A DNA stretch of 64,000 bases from Nocardioides baekrokdamisoli (GTDB lineage: Bacteria > Actinomycetota > Actinomycetes > Propionibacteriales > Nocardioidaceae): assembly GCF_003945325.1 (NCBI RefSeq), contig NZ_AP019307.1, forward strand, positions 248,001-312,000. Reading direction: 5' to 3'. Below the pieces are notes generated by a model that was not told the DNA's origin, ran no database searches, and was given only the letters and a program-made list of their open reading frames with translations. Made by a program: the position numbers and the translations under genes. Positions 54,588 to 63,445 of the stretch are shown piece by piece (position 1 is the first letter of the stretch; each line of letters starts with the position of its first letter).

Positions 54588-55865
54588 ATGTCTGACCTGC
54601 GTCGCGTCGCGATTCTCGGCGGCAACCGCATCCCGTTCGCTCGCTCGAACGGTGCCTACGCCACTGCCTCCAACCAGGAGATGTTCACCGCCGCTCTTGA
54701 CGGTCTCGTAGCCCGTTTCGGCCTCGAGGGCCAGCGCCTCGGCGAGGTCGCCGGTGGTGCGGTCCTCAAGCACAGCCGGGACTTCAACCTGATCCGCGAG
54801 TCGGTCCTCAGCACGAAGCTGTCGCCGCAGACCCCGGGACTCGACATGCAGCAGGCATGTGGCACCGGCCTGCAGGCGATCAACTACATCGCCAACAAGA
54901 TCAAGGTCGGCCAGATCGAGGTCGGCGTCGGCGGCGGTGTGGACACCACGTCTGACGCCCCGATCGCGATCGGTGAGAAGCTGCGCAAGAAGCTCCTCAA
55001 CGTCAACAACCAGCGCTCGACCGGCGACAAGATCAAGGCGCTCGCCAAGATCCGCCCGGCGGACATCACCATCTCGGCACCGTCCAACGGCGAGGTACGT
55101 ACGGGCCTGTCGATGGGTGACCACGCGGCCATCACGGCCCTGGAGTGGAAGATCACCCGTGAGGCCCAGGACGAGCTCGCGGTGAAGTCGCACCACAACA
55201 TGGCAGCGGCGTACGAGGCCGGTTTCATGGATGACCTGATCACGCCGTTCCGTGGCCTCGACCGCGACAACAACATGCGCGGCGACTCCTCAGTCGAGAA
55301 GCTCGCCACGCTCAAGCCGGTCTTCGGCAAGGGCGAGGCCGCCACGATGACGGCGGCCAACTCGACGCCGCTCACCGACGGTGCGTCGGTTGTCCTGCTG
55401 TCGACCGAGCAGTGGGCCAAGGACAACAACCACGAGGTGCTCGCGTACTTCGTGGACTCCGAGGTCGCGGCTGTCGACTTCGAGCACGGCGCCGAGGGCC
55501 TGCTGATGGCGCCGGCGTACGCGGTTGCCCGGATGCTGAAGCGCAACAACCTCTCCCTGCAGGACTTCGACTTCTACGAGATCCACGAGGCGTTCGCCTC
55601 GGTCGTGCTGTCGACGCTGGCTGCCTGGGAGGACCCGGTGTTCTGCAAGGAGCGCCTCGGCCTCGACAAGCCGCTCGGTTCGATCGACCGTTCGAAGCTC
55701 AACGTCAAGGGCTCATCCCTCGCCGCCGGGCACCCGTTCGCCGCGACCGGCGGTCGCATCGTTGCGCACACGGCGAAGATGCTGGCGGAGAAGGGCAAGG
55801 GCCGCGCGCTGATCTCGATCTGCGCCGCAGGTGGTCAGGGCGTCGTCGCCATCATTGAGGCGTAG
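54588..55865 (+). CDS. Acetyl-CoA C-acyltransferase (thiolase, FadA2/FadI-type)
   Basis: 425 residues from ATG 54588 with GGAGAAGGA upstream. Nucleophile Cys in MQQACGTGLQ, base His in FYEIHEAFASVV, SSLAAGHPFAATGGR and SICAAGGQG. Subfamily of long thiolases corresponding to Rv0243, divergent from the htdX-fabG4 pair. Probably acts in beta-oxidation or fatty-acid chain remodelling. Confidence 0.95.
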   Translation: MSDLRRVAILGGNRIPFARSNGAYATASNQEMFTAALDGLVARFGLEGQRLGEVAGGAVLKHSRDFNLIRESVLSTKLSPQTPGLDMQQACGTGLQAINYIANKIKVGQIEVGVGGGVDTTSDAPIAIGEKLRKKLLNVNNQRSTGDKIKALAKIRPADITISAPSNGEVRTGLSMGDHAAITALEWKITREAQDELAVKSHHNMAAAYEAGFMDDLITPFRGLDRDNNMRGDSSVEKLATLKPVFGKGEAATMTAANSTPLTDGASVVLLSTEQWAKDNNHEVLAYFVDSEVAAVDFEHGAEGLLMAPAYAVARMLKRNNLSLQDFDFYEIHEAFASVVLSTLAAWEDPVFCKERLGLDKPLGSIDRSKLNVKGSSLAAGHPFAATGGRIVAHTAKMLAEKGKGRALISICAAGGQGVVAIIEA

Positions 55866-55883
55866 TGAGCGCCTCGTAGCAAC

Positions 55884-56603
55884 TCAGTCAGTGACTGGCC
55901 GCGGCCTCCGGGTCGCGGCCAGTGCTGCTTCCCGGAGGTAGCGGCGTACCTGCTCGCGCGGCAGCGGACGAACGATCGGCTCGCCGTCCTCGCCGTACGC
56001 GATGAAGATCCCGAGCCGTGCTTGCTGCAGGGCGCCGAGCGCACTGGCGTAGAGCATGTTGGCCATGACCGCGGGCTCCTCCACCTCGAACTCGCCCGAT
56101 GCGCACCCGGCCTCGACAACGCGTACGAAGCTGCGCAGGCAATCCGCGATCAGCTGGCCCAGTCGCAACAGCGCCTCCTGGGGGACCTCGCCCCGCAGTT
56201 CGGCCCAGGCCTGACTGGTGAGGACCTGCGCGCAGTCGACAAAGGCCGGGTGGTCCATCGCATACAACGCAAACGTGTCGACGGTGCGCACCAGACGGTC
56301 GGTGGGGGAGTCGCCCTCGTCGGAGGCGACGGCGAGCGTCGCACTGAGCTCGGTCAGGTAGTTGACCATCGTCAGGGCGAAGATCTCGTCCTTGCTGGAG
56401 AAGTGGCGATAGACGATCGCGCGGTTGATCCCGGCTGCGCGCGCGATGTCCTCGATCTGGGCGTTGTTGACGCCACGCTCCTCGAACAGGGCACGCGTGG
56501 CGCTGAGGATCTCGCGCTTGCGCTCGCGTCGGCGCTCCGCTGTTGCGTTCCGCTGGGCGGTGCGTCCCGGGTCGCCAACGGCGTGCGTACGAGTGGCGGC
56601 CAT
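55884..56603 (-). CDS. TetR-family transcriptional regulator
   Basis: 239 residues from ATG 56603. Basic N-terminus, then a helix-turn-helix: RREILSATRALFEERGVNNAQIEDIARAAGINRAIVYRHFSSKDEIF-like sequence at ~28-75 (KREILSATRALFEERGV, GINRAIVYRHFSSKDE). The C-terminal ligand domain is all-helical. The location beside fatty-acid genes suggests regulation of lipid metabolism by acyl-CoA. The end of the coding region contains a terminator hairpin. Confidence 0.94.
   Translation of the reverse strand: MAATRTHAVGDPGRTAQRNATAERRRERKREILSATRALFEERGVNNAQIEDIARAAGINRAIVYRHFSSKDEIFALTMVNYLTELSATLAVASDEGDSPTDRLVRTVDTFALYAMDHPAFVDCAQVLTSQAWAELRGEVPQEALLRLGQLIADCLRSFVRVVEAGCASGEFEVEEPAVMANMLYASALGALQQARLGIFIAYGEDGEPIVRPLPREQVRRYLREAALAATRRPRPVTD
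55894..55923. terminator. Hairpin inside the 3' end of the TetR gene, after the thiolase gene
   Basis: ACTGGCCGCG (55894-55903) pairs with CGCGGCCAGT (55914-55923) around a 10-base loop. It is 28 bases after the thiolase stop and lies within the convergent TetR coding sequence, so it could terminate thiolase transcription. Confidence 0.7.
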
Positions 56604-56626
56604 GCCCGAAGTCTAGGCTGCGGCAC

Positions 56627-57553
56627 GTGCAGGAGCAGGGACCGGCTACCAGGGTGTGGCGGCCGGACCACGCGCTCGACCTTCGGCTCCTGCTGGTCCA
56701 TCGGCACGGCGCGCAGGACTCGTCGTACGGGCTCGAAGGCGGACCGGACGTGCAGGCGGCTCGCCATTGGCGCGGCGTACGCACTCCGATCGGCCCGGGC
56801 ACCATGGCGATCTCGCGGGCATCGGGTGGCGTCCTGGCGGAGGCGTGGGGACCGGGTCGTGACTGGTTGCTGGACCAGGTGCCGGACCTGCTCGGCGAGT
56901 CGGATCGGCCCGAGGAGTTCCGACCGTCCGATCCATTGATCCGTGATCTGCTCGCCCGGCACGGATCGCCGCGTTACGGCAGATCAGGTCGCGTCATCGA
57001 GGCACTGGTCCCGACGATCTTCGAGCAGAAGGTGACCGGTCAGGAGGCGTTCGCAGGCTATGCGAACCTCCTCCGGCGATTCGGCGACGTGGCGCCCGGC
57101 CCCAGGGACGACCTGAGGATCCTTCCGTCTCCCGACTCACTGCGCAGCATCCCGAGTTGGGACTGGATCAAGCTGCCGATCGACTCGGGCCGATCGCGGC
57201 CGCTCCTGCGGGCGATGGCCGTCGCGGACGCGCTCGAGCGCGCCGAACAGCTGTCGGCAGAGGTCCTCGGTCAACGGCTGCGCAGCCTCCCCGGAATAGG
57301 GGAGTGGACCGAGGCCGAGGTGCGGCAGCGTACGCACGGAGACCCCGATGCGGTCAGCTTCGGTGACTACCATGTCGCGGCCAACGTCGGATGGGCGCTG
57401 ACGAACGCACCGTGGACCGACGACCAGATGCGCGAGTACCTGGAACCGTTCACCGGGCACCGCCGCCGAGTGGTCGATCTGATCACCTCGTCGGCCGGCG
57501 CACGACCCCGTCGAGGCCCTCGAATGTCGCCGCGTACACACCTGCCGAAGTAG
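56627..57553 (+). CDS. DNA-3-methyladenine glycosylase II-like (AlkA-type, HhH-GPD)
   Basis: 308 residues from GTG 56627, 7 bases after TAGGCT; only 23 bases separate it from the divergent TetR start. HhH-GPD fold: LVPTIFEQKVTGQEAFAGYANL, hairpin LRSLPGIGEWTEAEVRQRTHGDPDAVSFGDYHVA with the catalytic Asp. Excises alkylated bases in base-excision repair. N-terminal ~100 residues are less conserved. Basic tail (ARPRRGPRMSPRTHLPK). Confidence 0.9.
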   Translation: MQEQGPATRVWRPDHALDLRLLLVHRHGAQDSSYGLEGGPDVQAARHWRGVRTPIGPGTMAISRASGGVLAEAWGPGRDWLLDQVPDLLGESDRPEEFRPSDPLIRDLLARHGSPRYGRSGRVIEALVPTIFEQKVTGQEAFAGYANLLRRFGDVAPGPRDDLRILPSPDSLRSIPSWDWIKLPIDSGRSRPLLRAMAVADALERAEQLSAEVLGQRLRSLPGIGEWTEAEVRQRTHGDPDAVSFGDYHVAANVGWALTNAPWTDDQMREYLEPFTGHRRRVVDLITSSAGARPRRGPRMSPRTHLPK

Positions 57554-57655
57554 CCCTGAGCGTGTCTCGCTCCGGTCTAGACCAGTGGCCACCGGACGGA
57601 CATGAAGTCGAGAAACTTGATGTGACCCAAGTAACTGCGACAGTGTGTTCGCCGT

Positions 57656-57661
57656 TACACT
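57656..57661 (+). promoter_or_regulatory. Candidate -10 box of the mce operon
   Basis: TACACT lies ~80 bases upstream of the first permease gene. GTAAC (57631-57635) and GTTAC (57654-57658) half-sites bracket it. No convincing -35 hexamer is visible. The rest of the 190-base leader holds nothing recognised. Confidence 0.35.
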
Positions 57662-57743
57662 CCTGAATTCCAGATCAACTGAGGGGGCGAGTGGTGGGAT
57701 CTGTTTCCCATGCCTGCGTGGCGACGTCCACGGGGTGCTCACG

Positions 57744-58544
57744 ATGAGCTTTACCAGCGACATGACCCGGCGCGCGAAGGCTGGGATCACGACAGGTGGC
57801 AACCTCGTCCAGCTCGGTGCCGAGTCCTCGACGTTCGTCATGGTCGACATCATTCGGCGCAAGTTCAGTTGGAGTGAGTTCTTCCTCCAGGCGTGGTTCA
57901 TGGTCCGCGTTTCGCTGGCACCCACGATCCTCGTGTCGATCCCGTTCGGCGTCATTCTTTCGGTCCAGATCGGTGCAGTTGCCTCACAGGTCGGCGCGGT
58001 CTCCTTCACCGGCGCGGTCAACGGCATCGGCGTTCTGCGTCAGGGAGCACCACTCGTCGCGTCCTTGATGATCGCCGGCGCGGTCGGATCTGCGATCTGC
58101 TCCGACATCGGCGCTCGAACGGTCCGTGAAGAGATCGACGCGATGAAGGTGATGGGCATCAACCCGGTCCAGCGTCTGGTCTCGCCGCGCGTACTCGCCG
58201 CGCTGGTCGTGTCCCTCATGCTCGCCGTGATCGTGGCCATGACCTCGATGGCCACTGCCTTCATCCTGGTCGTCGGCGGCGGTCAGGTCTCATCCGGGAC
58301 GTACGTGAACTCGTTCGTGGCGTTCAGCAAGCCGTGGGACCTCTACATGGCCCTGATCAAAGCCCTGATCTTCGGCTTCATCGCCACCATCGTGGCCTGC
58401 CACAAGGGCCTCTCGGCACGGGGCGGTCCGAAGGGCGTGGCCGACGCGGTCAACCAGGCCGTCGTCCTCTCGGTCATCCTGCTGGCGGTCGTCAACGTGG
58501 CGCTCACCGAGGTGTACGCGATGTTCTCCGGAGAGGGAGTCTGA
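57744..58544 (+). CDS. MlaE/YrbE-family permease (YrbEA)
   Basis: 266 residues from ATG 57744 (GTG 57735 possible). Membrane permease of a Mce lipid importer, six predicted helices. Conserved MlaE sequence: VSLAPTILVSIPFGVILSVQIG, AVGSAICSDIGARTVREEIDAMKVMGINPVQRLVSPRV with the EEIDA coupling motif for the ATPase. Overlaps the second permease gene (TGATG). No ATPase gene is in the operon portion visible. Confidence 0.95.
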   Translation: MSFTSDMTRRAKAGITTGGNLVQLGAESSTFVMVDIIRRKFSWSEFFLQAWFMVRVSLAPTILVSIPFGVILSVQIGAVASQVGAVSFTGAVNGIGVLRQGAPLVASLMIAGAVGSAICSDIGARTVREEIDAMKVMGINPVQRLVSPRVLAALVVSLMLAVIVAMTSMATAFILVVGGGQVSSGTYVNSFVAFSKPWDLYMALIKALIFGFIATIVACHKGLSARGGPKGVADAVNQAVVLSVILLAVVNVALTEVYAMFSGEGV

Positions 58545-59374
58545 TGGCGAGCGTCCTGTCCCGAGTGACGAATCCTGTCGTCGACGCGTTCGCGACCGTC
58601 GGCGACTTCGCGACGTTTGCTGCCAGCACGTTTGCTGTGGTCCCGAGCACCATCCGGATGTACAGCAAGGAGATCCTCCGCCAGCTGAAGGACATCGCCT
58701 GGGGCAGCGGCGCGCTGCTGGTCGGCGGCGGCACCGTGGGCGTCATGGTTCTGCTCTCACTCGCGGCTGGTACCTCGCTTGGCATCGAGGGCTTCAGCGG
58801 GTTGCAACTGGTCAGCCTTGCCCCTCTGACCGGCTTCATCTCCGCGAGCGCCAACACCCGCGAGCTCGCCCCGCTCATCGCCGCGCTGGCTCTCGCAGCA
58901 CAGGTCGGGTGCCGCTTCACCGCCCAGATCGGCTCGATGAAGATCTACGAGGAGGTTGACGCCATGGAGGTCATGGCGATCCGACCGATCCGCTACATCG
59001 TCGCCACCCGCGTGATCGCCTGCATGATCGGCATCATCCCGCTCTACCTGATCGGTCTGATCGGCTCGTACCTCGCCTCGCAGTGGTCGGTCGTGTTCCT
59101 GTTCCACCAGTCACCGGGCCAGTACCAGCACTACTTCGACACCTTCATCCTCGGCCGCGACGTCCTGTTGTCAGTGATCAAGATCGTGGTCTTCGCCGTG
59201 GCGATCACGCTGATCCACTGCTGGTACGGCATGGGCGTGGGTGGCGGGCCTCAGGCCGTCGGGGAGGCTACGGGCGCGTCGATCCGCGCCAGCATCGTGG
59301 TGGTCGTTCTGCTCAACATGTTCATGACGCTCATCTTCTGGGGTGGCGCGTCCGGATTCCGGATCTCGGGGTGA
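58544..59374 (+). CDS. MlaE/YrbE-family permease (YrbEB)
   Basis: 276 residues from ATG 58544. Second permease, pairing with YrbEA: FTAQIGSMKIYEEVDAMEVMAIRPIRYIVATRVIA with the EEVDAM coupling motif; six hydrophobic segments. The stop overlaps the first mce gene by 4 bases (GTGA). Confidence 0.95.
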   Translation: MASVLSRVTNPVVDAFATVGDFATFAASTFAVVPSTIRMYSKEILRQLKDIAWGSGALLVGGGTVGVMVLLSLAAGTSLGIEGFSGLQLVSLAPLTGFISASANTRELAPLIAALALAAQVGCRFTAQIGSMKIYEEVDAMEVMAIRPIRYIVATRVIACMIGIIPLYLIGLIGSYLASQWSVVFLFHQSPGQYQHYFDTFILGRDVLLSVIKIVVFAVAITLIHCWYGMGVGGGPQAVGEATGASIRASIVVVVLLNMFMTLIFWGGASGFRISG

Positions 59375-60384
59375 CGTCGATGTTGAACAAGAACAGAGGG
59401 ACCAGGCCCCCCACCAAGAATCAGTTGGCGCTACGAGGCCTGATCTTCATCGGCATCATCGCCCTGCTGGTCGGCCTGATCGAGTTGCAGCACAACGGCG
59501 CCTTCGGCGGTCAGCCGAAGGTGACCGCTCAGCTTCGCAACGCCGGCGGCTCGTTGCCCAAGAACTCCGACGTCAAGGACAACGGCGTCATTCTCGGCTT
59601 CGTGAGCTCGGTCTCGCCCGGACCGAACGGCCTGGTCGACGTTCAGCTCACACTGAAGGACTCGACCATCAAGACGATCCCGGCAGGTGTGGTGGCGCGC
59701 ATCCTTCCCGCGAACGTGTTCGGTACCTCGTACGTGGACCTGGCGCTTCCGCCGGATGCGACTGCCACCGGCGCCTTGCAGCCGGGCGCAACGATCCCTG
59801 CGGACACTCGATTCGACACGATCGAGTTGCAGAACGCTCTCGACGACATCGACCGCCTGGTGAAGGCGCTCTCGCCGAAGGACTTGTCCGCGGCGTTGGG
59901 TGCGATCTCGCACGCCCTGGACGGTCGTGGCACGACGATCGGTCAGACGGCTGTCGAGTTCGACAACTACCTGAAGGTGCTGCAGCCCGAGATCCCGACG
60001 CTGCGAGCCGACATCGCCAAGAGCGCTCAGGCTCTGGGCGTGGTCAACAAGGTGGCACCCGGTCTGCTCAATGCCACCGGTCACGCGCTCAACCTGCTCG
60101 ACACGTTCGTGCAGCACCAGGCCGACCTCGATGCCCTGCTGAAGTCGGGCATCAACCTGGCCAACACCTCGAGCGACTTCCTCGCGAAGAACTCGCCCCA
60201 GCTGATCAAGTGGCTGCACGACGTGAGCCAGCTGACCGACGCGCTGTACGACAACCGCCGACTCGGCATCACCGGCCTCATCCAGGTCAACGCCCTGCTC
60301 GGCCAGTTGCTGAACACCGCCGTCACCCGGGGCTACGTACGCGTCGACATCAACCTCGTTCTCGCCGCTCCGAGGGGCTACTGA
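59371..60384 (+). CDS. Mce-family protein (position A)
   Basis: 337 residues from GTG 59371 overlapping the permease stop. One N-terminal membrane anchor (ALRGLIFIGIIALLVGLIE), an MCE/MlaD beta domain (~55-135; KVTAQLRNAGGSLPKNSDVKDNGVILGFVSSV), then a helical tail. MCE proteins form a tunnel for hydrophobic substrates through the cell envelope. Slightly short for the family. Confidence 0.94.
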   Translation: MTSMLNKNRGTRPPTKNQLALRGLIFIGIIALLVGLIELQHNGAFGGQPKVTAQLRNAGGSLPKNSDVKDNGVILGFVSSVSPGPNGLVDVQLTLKDSTIKTIPAGVVARILPANVFGTSYVDLALPPDATATGALQPGATIPADTRFDTIELQNALDDIDRLVKALSPKDLSAALGAISHALDGRGTTIGQTAVEFDNYLKVLQPEIPTLRADIAKSAQALGVVNKVAPGLLNATGHALNLLDTFVQHQADLDALLKSGINLANTSSDFLAKNSPQLIKWLHDVSQLTDALYDNRRLGITGLIQVNALLGQLLNTAVTRGYVRVDINLVLAAPRGY

Positions 60385-60385
60385 T

Positions 60386-61429
60386 ATGACCGGGCTCAGG
60401 ACGGTAATCGTCAAGTTCAGCATCTTCGCAGCCGTGTCGGCGCTGCTGTTGTTCATCCTGCTCAACACGATGCTCAACCCGGTGTCGGGGGCGACGAACA
60501 CCTACTACGCGAAGTTCCAGGACGTCAGCGGGCTTCGGGTCGGCGACGACATCAAGGTCGCCGGCGTACGCGTCGGCCGGGTCTCCGCGATCAGGACCGA
60601 CCCAGGTGCGAACGGTTCGTACGACGGCGCCGTCGTCTCGCTGCAGATGCAGCGATCGCAGCCGATCCCGACGAACGCTGACCTGATCATGCGCTACCAG
60701 AATCTGGTGGGTCAGCGGTACCTGTCCATCCAGTTCCAGGACGCGAACGGCAACGCAATCGCTCCGGCCACGACGAGCATCCAGAACGGTGGCTGGATCG
60801 ACAAGACGGACAAGGGCTTCGACCTCACCGATCTGCTCAACGGTTTCCAGCCACTCTTCAAGGAGTTGAAGCCCGAGGACGTCAACACGCTCTCGAGCAC
60901 CCTCATCCAGGTGCTGCAGGGTGAGGGCCCGACGGTCGAGTCTCTGCTCGTGCAGACCGGGCAGTTGACCACATTCGTCGCCAATCGCGACAAGGTCATC
61001 GGCAGCGTTCTCGACAACCTCACCCCGGTACTGCAGGACTTCGCCGCCCACGATGCCGACCTGCGGACCACGGTCCTCAGCCTGAAGGACATGTTCACCA
61101 GCCTCGCGAACGATCGGCTGCAGATCGGCGGCGCCATCGACGGCCTCTCCAACCTCGTGGTCACGACCAACAGCATCCTCGGCCAGGTCAAGGCGCCACT
61201 CGAGGGTACGGTCGCCGAACTGCGTCAGGCGGCGGACATGCTCGCCGCCAGCCGTACCAACCTGGTCAACGGCATCAACGGCTTCAGAACGGCCATCTCG
61301 GGCATCGGACGCGCAACCTCGTACGAGAACGCGCTGAACATCTACGTCTGCGATCTCAGCATCGCGGTCGGAGGCCTCCCCGCAGTCAACCCGGGTAACC
61401 CGGCCAACGGTTCGGCGGTGTGCAAGTGA
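60386..61429 (+). CDS. Mce-family protein (position B)
   Basis: 347 residues from ATG 60386. Membrane anchor (FAAVSALLLFILLNTML), MCE domain (YYAKFQDVSGLRVGDDIKVAGVRVGRVSAI; LVGQRYLSIQF) and long helical region ending in a C-terminal Cys (AVCK). Second subunit of the tunnel. The stop overlaps the next gene by 4 bases. Confidence 0.95.
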   Translation: MTGLRTVIVKFSIFAAVSALLLFILLNTMLNPVSGATNTYYAKFQDVSGLRVGDDIKVAGVRVGRVSAIRTDPGANGSYDGAVVSLQMQRSQPIPTNADLIMRYQNLVGQRYLSIQFQDANGNAIAPATTSIQNGGWIDKTDKGFDLTDLLNGFQPLFKELKPEDVNTLSSTLIQVLQGEGPTVESLLVQTGQLTTFVANRDKVIGSVLDNLTPVLQDFAAHDADLRTTVLSLKDMFTSLANDRLQIGGAIDGLSNLVVTTNSILGQVKAPLEGTVAELRQAADMLAASRTNLVNGINGFRTAISGIGRATSYENALNIYVCDLSIAVGGLPAVNPGNPANGSAVCK

Positions 61430-62412
61430 AGTCCGTGTCCACCCGCGACCCGTACAAGGTCGGCCTCGGTCTCATCGCGGTGATCGCGATCCTCGGCGTA
61501 GTCCTCGTTCTGCTCGCCAAGGCGAGTTTCGGCACTCACGACCATGAGGCGGTGTTCAAGAACACCGGCGGCCTGCGTCCCGGCGAGGCCGTCGAGGTAC
61601 GCGGCGTGCAGGTCGGCAAGGTCACCTCGGTCTCGCTCGACTACACCGATCGGGACCCGCAGGGGAGCCCGACGGTCCTCGTCAAGTTCAACATGAACAG
61701 CGACATCTCACTGGGACAGCAGACAACAGCGACCGTGAAGGTGGCCACGCTGCTGGGTACCCACTACCTCGAGGTCGACCCGTCCGGCCCCGGCGCTCTC
61801 GGCCGGATCCCGTTGGCGAGTACGAACGTTCCGTACAACCTCCAGGACGCCCTCGACAAGGGCTCCGACGTGGTCGGCAAGCTCGACACGAAGGTGATTG
61901 CCAAGTCGCTGGTCACCCTGGCCGACACGTTGGGTGACTCGAAGAACGCCATCGGGCCAGCCCTCCAGGGAGTCAGCGCAGTCTCCATGCTGATCGAGAA
62001 GCGCGGCGAACAGACTGCCGCGTTGCTCACCGCCGCCTCGGCGGTGACGAAGGAACTCAAGGACAATTCCGGCAACCTCACTGTGCTCATGCAGCAGGCC
62101 AACCTGGTGCTGACCGAGATCAACTCCCGTCAGGACGCGATCAAGCAGCTCCTGTCGCAGTCGGTCACGCTGGCCACCATGGTCAGCAGCCTGATCCAGA
62201 ACTCCCGCGCGGACCTCAAGCCTGCTCTCACGTCGTTGGATGCGGTGATCCAGACCTTGAACAGCCAGTCCAAGCAGTTGCAGGCCGGGTTCGACCTGCT
62301 GGCGCCATCGGTCCGCTATGTCGCCAACGCGGCCGGCAACGGTCCGTGGCTCGACCTGTGGGGCCAGGATCCGCTGCTGCCCGCCGATGACTCGACCGGA
62401 GGCCTGCTGTGA
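61426..62412 (+). CDS. Mce-family protein (position C)
   Basis: 328 residues from GTG 61426, overlapping the previous stop (GTGA). Membrane anchor (VGLGLIAVIAILGVVLVLL), MCE domain (HEAVFKNTGGLRPGEAVEVRGVQVGKVTSVSLDY; LLGTHYLEVDP) and helical region with coiled-coil potential (KELKDNSGNLTVLMQQ). The stop overlaps the next gene. Confidence 0.95.
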   Translation: MKSVSTRDPYKVGLGLIAVIAILGVVLVLLAKASFGTHDHEAVFKNTGGLRPGEAVEVRGVQVGKVTSVSLDYTDRDPQGSPTVLVKFNMNSDISLGQQTTATVKVATLLGTHYLEVDPSGPGALGRIPLASTNVPYNLQDALDKGSDVVGKLDTKVIAKSLVTLADTLGDSKNAIGPALQGVSAVSMLIEKRGEQTAALLTAASAVTKELKDNSGNLTVLMQQANLVLTEINSRQDAIKQLLSQSVTLATMVSSLIQNSRADLKPALTSLDAVIQTLNSQSKQLQAGFDLLAPSVRYVANAAGNGPWLDLWGQDPLLPADDSTGGLL

Positions 62413-63440
62413 AGAAGATCGGTATCGCAGTAGTGGCACTGCTGCTGGTGATCGGCCTGGTCATCTGGAGTCCGTGGACCTCGAACAAGAAGCACATCAC
62501 CGCTGTGTTCCAGGATGCCGCGGGGCTCTTCGTCGGCAACGACGTGGGTGTGCTCGGTGTCCCGGTCGGCAAGGTCACCTCCATCACGCCGAATGGCGCC
62601 GATGTGAACGTGGTCATCGAGGTTCCGAACAGCGTCGACGTCCCGGCCAACTCCTTCGCCAAGATCGTGGCCCGCTCGGTTGCAACAGACCGGTACGTCG
62701 AGATCCAGCCCTACATCAGTGGTGCCAAGATGCAGGACGGCGGCACGATCCCGGTCTCGAACACCGCCTCACCTGTCGACTTCGACGCAGTGCTCAAGTC
62801 CCTCGACGTGCTGTCGACCGGACTCAGCAACTCGCCTGAAGCCAAGCAGGCAGTGCAGCGGCTCGTTGACTCCGCCTACACGGCACTCAACGGCAAAGGC
62901 CCGCTGCTGAACCAGACGATCACCAGCCTCGGCGGGTCGACGAAGATCCTGGCGGACCAGCGCCAGAACATCGTCGACCTGATCACGTCGCTCGACGATG
63001 TCGTCAAGGTGGTCAACAAGAACCAGGGGACCGCGAACACCTTCATCAAGCAGGTGTCTCAGGCGAGTGTCCTTCTGGCGTCGCAGAAGCAGAGCTTCCA
63101 TGCTGCTCTGGTCGCGCTCAACACCGTGGTCGCGCAACTTGCCCAGTTCGATCACGACAACCGGGCCCTCATCACGTCGAACCTCACCGACGCGACAACC
63201 CTGATGAAGACGGTGCTCAGCCGTCAGAACGAGGTTTCAGAGATCCTGGAGACGTTCCCGGCCGCGTTGCGGAATCTGCATGACGCCGTGTCCGGCGGTC
63301 GTCTGCGTGTCCGGCTCGAGCCGACCACGCTGTTGCCGCTCGGGTCACTCCTTCAGAAGCTCTGCACGGGCGCGCTCGATCCTGTGTGCACGTTGATCGA
63401 CGGCACGTCCGGCCTGACGACCCTCTTCCCGGGACTCTAG
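62409..63440 (+). CDS. Mce-family protein (position D)
   Basis: 343 residues from GTG 62409. Anchor (IAVVALLLVIGLVIW), MCE domain (HITAVFQDAAGLFVGNDVGVLGVPVGKVTSI; RSVATDRYVEIQ) and a helical tail with paired Cys (KLCTGALDPVCTLID). Followed after 5 bases by the next subunit gene. Confidence 0.95.
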   Translation: MKKIGIAVVALLLVIGLVIWSPWTSNKKHITAVFQDAAGLFVGNDVGVLGVPVGKVTSITPNGADVNVVIEVPNSVDVPANSFAKIVARSVATDRYVEIQPYISGAKMQDGGTIPVSNTASPVDFDAVLKSLDVLSTGLSNSPEAKQAVQRLVDSAYTALNGKGPLLNQTITSLGGSTKILADQRQNIVDLITSLDDVVKVVNKNQGTANTFIKQVSQASVLLASQKQSFHAALVALNTVVAQLAQFDHDNRALITSNLTDATTLMKTVLSRQNEVSEILETFPAALRNLHDAVSGGRLRVRLEPTTLLPLGSLLQKLCTGALDPVCTLIDGTSGLTTLFPGL

Positions 63441-63445
63441 GAGCG

